Positions 23,783 through 30,687 of a DNA stretch of 31,831 nucleotides are shown piece by piece; position 1 is the stretch's first letter, and each line of letters opens with the position of its first letter. The notes beneath the pieces were generated by a model. That model worked only from the letters and a program-made list of their open reading frames with translations, did no database searches and was not told the origin of the DNA. Origin of the DNA: a virus; IMG/VR virus record IMGVR_UViG_3300032235_000476, positions 1 to 31,831 of that record. One strand, 5' to 3'. The position numbers were made by a program, and so were the translations under genes.

Positions 23783-24651
23783 AGTAATTCTTTATTTATT
23801 AGTGCCATACGATACATATTATTTACTAGTCGATAACCGAACTTATCTGTTAACTTATTGGCTTTTTTAAATAATACATAATTGCCGATACTAGGCTCTG
23901 TAGGATAATTATTCTCTAAATATTGCTTAGTTTTCAACATTCGATTAATCACTGCTGGTGTGTGATGTATTAATTCTTGTGTTATTGTAGGTGCTAGAGA
24001 GTTACATACAAAGTTTGATCTGTATTCTTGTAGCTTAGCAGTAATTGTTTCAGATGCAAAAGCAAAACCTACTCGAAGTCCTGCTAGTCCTAAACTCTTA
24101 CTTAGTGTTTTTACAATAATTACGTTATCAGGTAAGCAATTGATCATAGAATTAGCTCTATAAAAATCTGCGTAAGATTCATCTATTATACACAACTTAT
24201 AGTTTTTACTGATACTAGTTAAATCTATACTATATCCTAATAACCCGTTAGGATTTGCTATATATAATACTTCATTTTTATCTGAATGTAGTAAATCAAG
24301 TGGTATAGATTTATATTCTTTATTGTACAGCCTGCAGTAGATTTCAACCATCTCAAAAGTAGGAGTTACTATACTTATATGTGTAAACGATAATGCTTTA
24401 AAAATACGTTCAAGTATCTCAGTTGCTCCGTAACCTATAGTAGTTTTATTTATAGGTTGGTTGTAATAGCTACAAATAGCATTATATAGCATAAAAGTAT
24501 CTGGATAACTACTTAAATTGATTTTAGTAGCAATCTGCTGAGCTGCTTTAACTATAAAAGCATCGTAATGAACATTTTTAGATAGATCAATTACAGGGAC
24601 ATCCTGATATTTAATATCTGGACGAGAAACTAGTACTTCTAAGTTTATCAT
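23779..24651 (-). CDS. HisC-like PLP-dependent aminotransferase
   Basis: The 290-residue fold-type I aminotransferase has GYGATEIL, the IANPNG loop (N133/N135), IIDESYADF with D157, and the pyridoxal-binding lysine K185 in TLSKSLGLAGLRVG with R193. This is the histidinol-phosphate aminotransferase-like subgroup. It is about 60 residues shorter than HisC, mainly at the ends. No other histidine genes are near, so an amino-sugar or amino-acid ligand role is more likely than histidine synthesis. The start overlaps the sulfotransferase gene by 41 bases. Confidence 0.83.
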   Translation of the reverse strand: MINLEVLVSRPDIKYQDVPVIDLSKNVHYDAFIVKAAQQIATKINLSSYPDTFMLYNAICSYYNQPINKTTIGYGATEILERIFKALSFTHISIVTPTFEMVEIYCRLYNKEYKSIPLDLLHSDKNEVLYIANPNGLLGYSIDLTSISKNYKLCIIDESYADFYRANSMINCLPDNVIIVKTLSKSLGLAGLRVGFAFASETITAKLQEYRSNFVCNSLAPTITQELIHHTPAVINRMLKTKQYLENNYPTEPSIGNYVLFKKANKLTDKFGYRLVNNMYRMALINKELL

Positions 24652-25258
24652 ATAGTATTATATCTTTCTCATAATAATTGCTAACAAGCTTAATAAGTGG
24701 CTTAGTATAAAATCGAGGTACTAATTCTTTTGTATCAGCGTTAGAAGACTTATTTATATATTTTAAGTTAGTAACCTCTTGATTAAAGTGTATTTTCCAA
24801 AAAAGTGCTAAATCTTCTGATATAGTATCGTACAATAACAGCGTAGAATTAGTATTTATAAAGTCTGTTTGTAATAAGTTCTGCCACGTATGATCTAGTA
24901 TAGTACCATTACCGTCTGAGACTAACTTATGAAAACTAGCAACAGACAGCTCGTGAACACCTTGTTTACATCTATATATAAATAAACTTAATAGCCGCTC
25001 AAGAGGATTTCTTATTATACAAAAACTGCTTGTGTTTTGTGGCACTATACCTAAACTAATAGCTTCATCTATAGTGATGTGGGATAGTGAGCTATCTGTT
25101 GTACAGTTTTGGCTTATAAAAGTATCACCATAGGTAGTGTGTGTTACTACGTCTTTACTACTTAGTATATTAGAATCAAGTATAACTCTAGCAATCGCAG
25201 TACTAGCATTTTTAGGTATTTTTATAAAAGCTAAATTATAAGATGATAAATATATCAT
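24611..25258 (-). CDS. Carbohydrate sulfotransferase-like protein
   Basis: The protein has 215 residues. FIKIPKNAST at 11-20 is the 5'-phosphosulfate-binding loop of PAPS-dependent sulfotransferases (family Sulfotransfer_2 type), and CIIRNPLERLLSLF at 80-93 is the 3'-phosphate site with R83. It would transfer sulfate from host PAPS to a hydroxyl or amino group, probably on a glycan. No signal peptide is present, so it acts in the cytoplasm. It joins the oxygenase upstream by ATGA and overlaps the aminotransferase. Confidence 0.85.
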   Translation of the reverse strand: MIYLSSYNLAFIKIPKNASTAIARVILDSNILSSKDVVTHTTYGDTFISQNCTTDSSLSHITIDEAISLGIVPQNTSSFCIIRNPLERLLSLFIYRCKQGVHELSVASFHKLVSDGNGTILDHTWQNLLQTDFINTNSTLLLYDTISEDLALFWKIHFNQEVTNLKYINKSSNADTKELVPRFYTKPLIKLVSNYYEKDIILYDKLRSTSFSSRY

Positions 25259-25818
25259 TCTGGTATATAGTTAGCACCTGTTGGATGCCTGGTTAGCCAA
25301 TGATTAATAGTGATTCTATAAGTACCAGCGCTTTCAAATGAATGCCAAGTAACATTATCTATCGGAGCAAATATAAGAGTTTTGTTTTCAGCCCACGTAG
25401 CAGTACTTACATACTCTTTATTGCTATTGTACAGTAAAGTGCCTATAGCTTGTCTAGGTGCTATGTACGTAACAGCAGATAGCACTTTCCACGGTGCTTC
25501 ATCGTGTATTTTATAAGAAAAGTCCCCTAAACAAATACTAATATCATAAAAATTGTATAAAGAAGTATAACGTCTATGATTACTAAAATGTTTAAGTAAA
25601 TCGGAATCTATTTTTGCAGATTCTGCAAAAGCGCTGGTAGCAGGAAACCTAACTTTAAAGTTTTCTTCTTGGCTTCTAATAACAGTACGATGTGACAAAT
25701 TATTAATATTAGTAGATATATATTTAATTAATTCTGATCTACAAGCTGAATAAAGTGTAGGGTCAAAATAATCTTGGATTTCTAAGTGAGGCCAAGGATT
25801 AGTTTGTAAAGTAGTCAT
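25255..25818 (-). CDS. 2OG-Fe(II) oxygenase-like protein
   Basis: The protein has 187 residues. YKIHDEAPWKVLSAVTYIAP gives H105 followed by D106/E107, a likely metal facial triad start (HxE form). WHSF gives H159, and YRITINHW gives R168, which would bind 2-oxoglutarate. Core beta strands (GTLLYN, TLIFAPIDNVTWHS) fit the double-stranded beta-helix. It would hydroxylate or otherwise oxidise an unknown substrate. The HDE spelling instead of HxD leaves activity uncertain. It overlaps the transferase gene by 20 bases. Confidence 0.72.
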   Translation of the reverse strand: MTTLQTNPWPHLEIQDYFDPTLYSACRSELIKYISTNINNLSHRTVIRSQEENFKVRFPATSAFAESAKIDSDLLKHFSNHRRYTSLYNFYDISICLGDFSYKIHDEAPWKVLSAVTYIAPRQAIGTLLYNSNKEYVSTATWAENKTLIFAPIDNVTWHSFESAGTYRITINHWLTRHPTGANYIPE

Positions 25819-26695
25819 CTATATTGCACTTCTTATTAAAATATTTATCAAAGCGTTGATATAAAGTATATGTATAATCTGTACTAACATCTATTATAAC
25901 TTTATTATAAAACCAGGATAAATATTGATATATATCTTGTTGAGGCATTTTTTTAAATAGCACTGTATCTATGTCATGTAAGTTACTGCAGTAATTAGCA
26001 ATAGCACCATAAGAATAGTCTATATCATTTCTGAGATAGGTAACTGGCTTATCTTTTAAAAGCGCGTACATACCAACACCAGACTCAGCAGTTACTAAAG
26101 CACTACAATTATCTACTAACATATTAGTATTTATATCTACGTGTAGTTCTACATACTCAGACTTATTATTAATATATTGCCACTGCTCAAGTGGATCAGA
26201 GTTATCTGGTGGAAAAGGGTGTGCTTTAAAAAGTACTTTATGTTTATTGTGTTTAGCCCACAAACACATATGCTCTATTAATAATAACTCATTACTCATA
26301 TCATTCAAGACAACTAAGATATATGGCGAATCAGGAGCGTATAGATTAGTATTGGCTTTGTACTTATTATAATCAACATTTAGTAAATATTCAATAGTAT
26401 CACTACTTGTGGCATGGCTAAGCCAGTAAGGTTTATAACTAAAATCACGAATTAAGTATTCTTCAGGACTTAGCTTAAAAAAATAAAATACTGGAGTCCC
26501 TTCGCCATAACTAAGATAACGACCGACACCAGTATTATAATAATAATTAAGTTTTCCTGTAAAGCTATTGGATATACTATGCACGCTATCCATAAAATGT
26601 TTTATGTGTTTAGCATTTATCCATTTTTCTCGCTGAGAATTGCGCTGTAAACACCAGTGATAGTGATCAATGCATTGAGTTAAATCCAAAGGCAA
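25799..26695 (-). CDS. KpsC/KpsS-like capsule-type (Kdo) glycosyltransferase
   Basis: The protein has 298 residues from a TTG start with a very strong GGAGG site 8-9 bases upstream; no ATG fits. VLFKAHPFPPDN with K157-H159-P160 and TAESGVGMYALLKDKPV at 202-218 match the nucleotide-sugar half of capsule polysaccharide export/synthesis proteins (KpsC/KpsS/WcbO family). In that family these proteins build the poly-Kdo linker from CMP-Kdo. With kdsB in the same operon, a Kdo transfer role is a reasoned inference. It overlaps the upstream gene by 29 bases. A less specific GT-B transferase is the alternative. Confidence 0.78.
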   Translation of the reverse strand: MPLDLTQCIDHYHWCLQRNSQREKWINAKHIKHFMDSVHSISNSFTGKLNYYYNTGVGRYLSYGEGTPVFYFFKLSPEEYLIRDFSYKPYWLSHATSSDTIEYLLNVDYNKYKANTNLYAPDSPYILVVLNDMSNELLLIEHMCLWAKHNKHKVLFKAHPFPPDNSDPLEQWQYINNKSEYVELHVDINTNMLVDNCSALVTAESGVGMYALLKDKPVTYLRNDIDYSYGAIANYCSNLHDIDTVLFKKMPQQDIYQYLSWFYNKVIIDVSTDYTYTLYQRFDKYFNKKCNIDDYFTN

Positions 26696-27164
26696 AACGA
26701 TAGCCCTCCGACCAAATTGCGTGCCATAAAGGCTGTTGTTTATCTATTTTAAAGCTTCTAGCAGTCCAGCCAATACTATCTTCATCATTGTGTATTAAAC
26801 CAGTTTCTGGATTTTTATATCTAAATATGCTACGGCGTTTAGAATATACATAGTATGTTCTGATACCTTCTAAATCAGAATTAGTATGCCAAGGCATAGA
26901 CGAGTATGGAGCGTAACAAATAGCATTTGTACATGAATTTGCTCCTAGCAAACTAGTAGCAGTGCTTAGTCTAGCATCATTAAGTAAGCATATATGACGT
27001 ATACTATTATCAGAACGATGAGGTACATCATTTGCAGGTATTGCTGTAGCAATAAAATCATGATACTTTACGTTACCAGCTGCAGGAAGTGTATTAGACT
27101 GTAAATACTCAGATATTAGCTGTTCTAATATAGTAGTTACCGCTGTATTAATTGTTGTTTTCAT
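26667..27164 (-). CDS. Second 2OG-Fe(II)-like oxygenase (HTNS type)
   Basis: The protein has 165 residues from ATG 27164; a TTG two codons earlier is possible. YAPYSSMPWHTNSD, LEGIRTYYVYS, FRYKNPETG and LWHAIWSEGYRFAFGF define a phage family I recognise as 2OG-Fe(II)-like. Residues H93 and N95 (HxN in place of HxD) with H148 and R156 give the likely pocket. The Asn ligand makes catalysis uncertain. It overlaps a small tail-associated gene upstream by 17 bases and is the first gene of the island. Confidence 0.7.
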   Translation of the reverse strand: MKTTINTAVTTILEQLISEYLQSNTLPAAGNVKYHDFIATAIPANDVPHRSDNSIRHICLLNDARLSTATSLLGANSCTNAICYAPYSSMPWHTNSDLEGIRTYYVYSKRRSIFRYKNPETGLIHNDEDSIGWTARSFKIDKQQPLWHAIWSEGYRFAFGFNSMH

Positions 27165-27390
27165 TTTCAAGCATTGCTAAAATAGCATCAATCTCTTCAA
27201 TAGTTAGCTGTGCTATAGGAGCAACCTCTATACCAACATCAGTGCCTATGAACTTTCCGTTTTCATACCTATCACCTACTGAAACTGGATTGATGGCTAG
27301 CACGTAAGTGCTATCTGGGGGGATAAAACTATCAGTAGCTACAATAACGTTAACTACTATATTATTTTCTATAACTGCATATTTTTTCAT
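27148..27390 (-). CDS. Small tail-associated protein
   Basis: The 80-residue protein begins MKKYAVIENNIVVNVIVAT and contains VSVGDRYENGKFIG. This N-terminal beta-hairpin and DRYENGKF pattern is frequent in small phage tail-fibre-linked proteins. The C-terminus is an acidic helix (TIEEIDAILAML) ending in Asn and Glu. It lies one base after the glycine-rich adhesin stop and runs into the first island gene. I infer a tail-fibre accessory or assembly protein. Confidence 0.72.
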   Translation of the reverse strand: MKKYAVIENNIVVNVIVATDSFIPPDSTYVLAINPVSVGDRYENGKFIGTDVGIEVAPIAQLTIEEIDAILAMLENENNN

Positions 27391-27391
27391 A

Positions 27392-28225
27392 TCAATAAAA
27401 TATTATCACTGCTCCAGCTAATCCGCCTCCTGGAGGCGTTGTAGTCTGAGGAATCTGGGAGCCAAATCCTGCTGATCCACCAGATCCTGGCCTGTATATA
27501 TTAGCAATTGAATAAGCTGTACTTGTCGGATAGCCGCCAGAAGTAGTTGGAAAATTTGTAACTGAATTAACGTTTTTCATAATTGCAGTTGCATCTTTAG
27601 CTTGTCCAAAGGAGTTAGCATCAAGACTTACAAGAGGCCAAACAGCTCCTATATTACCATTTTGTATGTTACCTGTAGTGCTAGTACCAGAAATTCCAGG
27701 AGTTCCGTTAATATTATTATTGAGATCACCATTAGTACCGTTAGTGCCGCCAGTAGCGCTAATACCAAAAAAAGTACTAGTACCTGTAGCAGCTCCAATA
27801 GTTGCTGGCATGACATTGGCTGCTACAAGAGGTATAAAACTAGCAGCAGCTCCTCCCAGACCGCCAGCACCACCGCTGACAGTTCGTGGCGTATCTCCTC
27901 CTTGTCGACCGCCAGCACCGCCAGATCCACCACCTCCTACTACTATAACATAGCCTTTAGTAACATCAGTAGGCACAGTCCAACTACTAGTAGCACTAAT
28001 TACGGTAATACGTGTATATACGTTGTCACCTCTTACTAAACGAATAGTGGGGTCTGCAGAAGTAGTAATTCCGTTATCACCATCAAAGGTGACTCCACCT
28101 TTGATAGTTAATAGGCTACCGCTGTCTATTATTTGATCTGGTAAAAGTCCAGCAGTCTGAGAACGACTTAAAGTGTTCCCATCAAGCATCTGAGTACCAG
28201 TAGTAGAATTTATGCTTAGAGGCAT
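27392..28225 (-). CDS. Glycine-rich tail-tip adhesin candidate
   Basis: The protein has 277 residues. The N-terminal part (MPLSINSTTGTQMLDGNTL) is followed by a beta-rich stalk ending in SSWTVPTDVTKGYVIVVGGGGSGG. Glycine-rich blocks with spacers follow (GGAGGLGGAAASF; GPG-type RPGSGGSAGFGSQI) and the C-terminus is GGGLAGAVIIFY. This is the architecture of phage tip adhesins with polyglycine packing, of which the gp38 adhesins of T-even phages are the best known. Variable loops between Gly blocks would contact the receptor. Homology to gp38 is by layout only. Confidence 0.75.
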   Translation of the reverse strand: MPLSINSTTGTQMLDGNTLSRSQTAGLLPDQIIDSGSLLTIKGGVTFDGDNGITTSADPTIRLVRGDNVYTRITVISATSSWTVPTDVTKGYVIVVGGGGSGGAGGRQGGDTPRTVSGGAGGLGGAAASFIPLVAANVMPATIGAATGTSTFFGISATGGTNGTNGDLNNNINGTPGISGTSTTGNIQNGNIGAVWPLVSLDANSFGQAKDATAIMKNVNSVTNFPTTSGGYPTSTAYSIANIYRPGSGGSAGFGSQIPQTTTPPGGGLAGAVIIFY

Positions 28226-28584
28226 TAGAAGTTCTCTGGTTCCAAACCAGCAGGCTTAACTAGCTTAAGAGCTTCTGGAGTGCTAGCAGCTTCTATACCA
28301 GGATGTGCAGGAGCATCGCGAAGTTCTTGTTTTTCTGCAACAATAGCTGTTGTGCTAGCACCTGTTTCAAGTGCTTTCATAAAATCTGCATCTAACTCTA
28401 GTAATCTAGGAGCGCGCGCACGACGAATGCGCTCGCGCCAGATGTTCCTAGCCATAGGCATATCTACTGAAATAACTCCAGCTTCACTATCTGCTGACCA
28501 AGCATCGCGAAAAATGCGTTCCTCTGGTAGCACATATAGTGAAGAATCATATAAATTCCCGCCAATTTTAATTAATACTGACAT
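28225..28584 (-). CDS. Tail-fibre accessory protein, possible chaperone
   Basis: The protein has 119 residues. A beta-strand start (IKIGGNLYDSSLYVLPEERIFRDAW) precedes a charged helical part (RERIRRARAPRLLELDADFMKALETG, then EKQELRDAPAHPGIE). The second half resembles the helical portion of tail-fibre assembly and XkdW-like proteins, where a D..L.ALE...A.....KQ.LRD.P.....I pattern recurs. AAAGGA lies 6 bases before the ATG. It shares one base with the adhesin gene, and an adhesin-chaperone or adaptor pairing is likely. Confidence 0.72.
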   Translation of the reverse strand: MSVLIKIGGNLYDSSLYVLPEERIFRDAWSADSEAGVISVDMPMARNIWRERIRRARAPRLLELDADFMKALETGASTTAIVAEKQELRDAPAHPGIEAASTPEALKLVKPAGLEPENF

Positions 28585-28594
28585 TTAGTTTCCT

Positions 28595-28972
28595 TTATCT
28601 CATTAATAGTACACATACGTCTGCAGGATCAACTGTGCTTTTAGCTGCGTTGCTATAAAAAGTATTTATGCGTAAGAATGTGCTGGTCTTCCAGTTAGTA
28701 ATTAGCGTTGAGTTAGGACCGCCTACCCAAGCACTTTGGTTTTGGTTTTCATAACCAACACTACCACTATAAGTATAATTTATATCGCCTATTGCTGTAC
28801 TAAAAGTAAGTGTTTGATCTCCGATAGCGTTATCTGTTATAGACGATGTAAAACCGCCGTTAGCTCTAATTGAGGGAACAGTAGTTAGAGGATTATAGTT
28901 TATATAAGCCCGTAATACGTATAATCCAACACCTCCAGTAGTTTGAAGGTTATCAACTTTTAAAGTACTCAT
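28595..28972 (-). CDS. Tail-fibre module protein, copy 4
   Basis: The protein has 125 residues from ATG 28972, which overlaps the upstream stop as ATGA; an earlier ATG at 28987 lies inside the upstream gene. It begins MSTLKVDNLQTTGG. The segment RAYINYNPLTT...IRANGGFTSSITDNAIGDQTLTFSTAIGDINY follows the well-known KAWVNFNG...SITDNGTGDYTVNFT pattern of phage tail-fibre repeats, here as a complete small protein. Three other genes (29337, 29725, 30096) look like divergent relatives. Confidence 0.75.
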   Translation of the reverse strand: MSTLKVDNLQTTGGVGLYVLRAYINYNPLTTVPSIRANGGFTSSITDNAIGDQTLTFSTAIGDINYTYSGSVGYENQNQSAWVGGPNSTLITNWKTSTFLRINTFYSNAAKSTVDPADVCVLLMR

Positions 28973-29340
28973 GCACTCATTCTCCAAGCATTACGCCACT
29001 CACGTGTTTTTGGAAATTGCTGTCTTTTACAAATCTTAAAACGTGGTTTATTTGCTGTTTTATCATTCCAAATATGTTGAGGAATATCTTTTATAATTAG
29101 ATATATAATAGCTTCTTCTTCGGTTAGTGGTGGAAGTTTAGGCGTTTGATATATAATATCATAACGTTCTTCTTCAGTTATCTCTTCTCGCAGTTTGAAG
29201 TGAGCTGTAATCGGTAACAGCTCTCCACCTTTCATAGCTTGATACATCCATTCTGGTGCAGGTATTAATACTTTAGCTGGAGCATCTGGCTCAAGAGGAT
29301 CTTCAAACAATACTACATAATCAGTTTCAAATCTGCTCAT
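28969..29340 (-). CDS. Unknown tail-cluster protein
   Basis: The 123-residue protein has N-terminal strands (DYVVLFEDPLEPDAPAKVLIPAP), an acidic middle (REEITEEERYDIIYQ; LTEEEAIIYLIIKDIP) and a basic C-terminus (KPRFKICKRQQFPKTREWRNAWRMSA). The REWRNAW end recurs in small proteins of tail-fibre regions that I cannot name. It is coupled on both sides by ATGA. A connector or assembly factor for neighbouring small fibre proteins is plausible. Confidence 0.65.
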   Translation of the reverse strand: MSRFETDYVVLFEDPLEPDAPAKVLIPAPEWMYQAMKGGELLPITAHFKLREEITEEERYDIIYQTPKLPPLTEEEAIIYLIIKDIPQHIWNDKTANKPRFKICKRQQFPKTREWRNAWRMSA

Positions 29341-29723
29341 CTTAAAAACCTATTATACGAACCCATAACGCCTACATATAGTGGATCTACGTAAGCTGTT
29401 GTATAAGCTGCTAATGTGACACCAGACCCTACTCCAACAGCGCCTGGATACGCTACGTTAGCAAGCGCAGCATTATTATCTCTTGCTATACAAGAACTGC
29501 AAGCAATTATTGTATTAGTATTACTAAGAGTTTGTAAATCTACTAAAACTCTATATCTACCTACAGAAATATCTATTATACTGGAAGTTGAATATGAGTT
29601 AGAAATAACTGGAGTACCTGTAGTAGCGTTAAAAGCGCACCATAGCTTATTACCTTTAACTAAGCCTTCGGTAAGAAAACTATTACTCTGAAAAAGTAAA
29701 TTAGAAACTAGTAGTGTACCCAT
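29337..29723 (-). CDS. Tail-fibre module protein, copy 3
   Basis: The protein has 128 residues. It begins MGTLLVSNLLFQSN and has GNKLWCAFNATTGTPVI, then SSIIDISVGRYRVLVDLQ, matching the positions of KAWVNF and SSITDNGTGDYTVNFT in the fibre module. It is Ser, Thr and Ala rich with beta character and no catalytic motif. The gap to the upstream gene is one base. It is likely a trimeric virion protein displayed at the tail. Confidence 0.72.
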   Translation of the reverse strand: MGTLLVSNLLFQSNSFLTEGLVKGNKLWCAFNATTGTPVISNSYSTSSIIDISVGRYRVLVDLQTLSNTNTIIACSSCIARDNNAALANVAYPGAVGVGSGVTLAAYTTAYVDPLYVGVMGSYNRFLR

Positions 29724-29724
29724 A

Positions 29725-30096
29725 TCAATACCCGTTGCAGGATACTATTCCTGCTGCCCATCCAGTAGTGTAATAGCTAACTCTATAAGCTGAACCAGTA
29801 TAAAAAGCGCCATTATACCCAAAACCCGTCACAGTGTAATCAGTAGACGTAGAGCATAATACAGGTCGTCTACTTATAGCAGTATCTATACGATTAGTAG
29901 GATAAAATTCTGCAATACCAGTTTGTATATCTACAACACTAGATAAACCAAATGAATAACGCACTTGAGCGGTATAAGAACCATTATATAGTGTATCGTA
30001 TATAACTACTGTTTTAGCATTTCCTGTATACGCATCAGCCATACTTCTAGTATTTGTGCCATCACTTAGATTACTCACTCGTAAATCAGAACTCAT
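29725..30096 (-). CDS. Tail-fibre module protein, copy 2
   Basis: The protein has 123 residues. MSSDLRVSNLSDGTNTRSM is a frequent start of fibre proteins (LRVSNL..G). AKTVVIYDTLYNG, then YSFGLSSVVDIQTGIAEFYPT, occupies the module positions. The C-terminus is Tyr and Gly rich (SAYRVSYYTTGW), suggesting a receptor-facing surface. It shares one base with the gene upstream (TAATG). Confidence 0.72.
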   Translation of the reverse strand: MSSDLRVSNLSDGTNTRSMADAYTGNAKTVVIYDTLYNGSYTAQVRYSFGLSSVVDIQTGIAEFYPTNRIDTAISRRPVLCSTSTDYTVTGFGYNGAFYTGSAYRVSYYTTGWAAGIVSCNGY

Positions 30097-30461
30097 TAGA
30101 ATATAACTCCTGATACATATTGAGGGCTGAGTTCGGCTGCTACACCTATACGAATACCCGGACCTGTACTGTCATATATTGCAGTAGTAAGATTAAAAGA
30201 AGTACCTACAGCATTTTGTACGTGACTAGTACCAACCATTCTAGTGCCGTTAGAGCCAGGTAAGCTTATAGACATTATAGAACGATACAGACCTACCCCA
30301 GTATCTTCTGTAGAAGATATGTTAAAAGTATTATTGCTAGTTACTACACCACCAATTACGTTTATGGTTACCCACGCTTTAGCAGATCCAGTAATTGGAT
30401 CACTAGTTAGGCACATTTGTGTGTCAGAAAAACCAATGCGGTCAGTAGTAACTGTACTCAT
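30096..30461 (-). CDS. Tail-fibre module protein, copy 1
   Basis: The protein has 121 residues from ATG 30461, which overlaps the upstream stop as ATGA; the ATG at 30473 is less well placed. MSTVTTDRIGFSD and GSAKAWVTINVIGG give the clearest KAWV match of the set. TFNISSTEDTGVGLYRSIMSI follows at the SSITDNGTGDYTV position. The rest is beta-rich with Gly and Ser loops. Confidence 0.75.
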   Translation of the reverse strand: MSTVTTDRIGFSDTQMCLTSDPITGSAKAWVTINVIGGVVTSNNTFNISSTEDTGVGLYRSIMSISLPGSNGTRMVGTSHVQNAVGTSFNLTTAIYDSTGPGIRIGVAAELSPQYVSGVIF

Positions 30462-30685
30462 AGTATAGTCCAAGTCTCCCCAGAACCGATAGTTACTGTG
30501 ATTCCGCTATCTATTGTTATAGGTCCTATACTCATAGCATTATAACCATTAGGAACTGTATAACTTACTTGTACATTACCTTTATTTAACCAAAAAGGTA
30601 AAGTAGAATCTTGCTGTACGAATCCTAAATTATTTGCATTTCTAGAGTCATCTATAAGACTTGTTCCATTAAGTAAAAATGCCAT
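30458..30685 (-). CDS. Small fibre-tip-like protein
   Basis: The 75-residue protein contains VSYTVPNGYNAMSIGPITIDSGITVTIGSGETWTIL, a repeated beta pattern seen at the ends of many phage tail fibres. It is preceded by AAGGAGT and lies two bases after the fibre gene stop. It may be a separate tip for the fibre encoded upstream or a virion surface protein. Confidence 0.75.
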   Translation of the reverse strand: MAFLLNGTSLIDDSRNANNLGFVQQDSTLPFWLNKGNVQVSYTVPNGYNAMSIGPITIDSGITVTIGSGETWTIL

Positions 30686-30687
30686 AT

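Noticed and set aside
27602-28039. Plus-strand Ser/Thr-rich frame opposite the glycine-rich adhesin
   Set aside because: Its repetitive composition is the complement of Gly codons in the real gene; it has no ribosome site.
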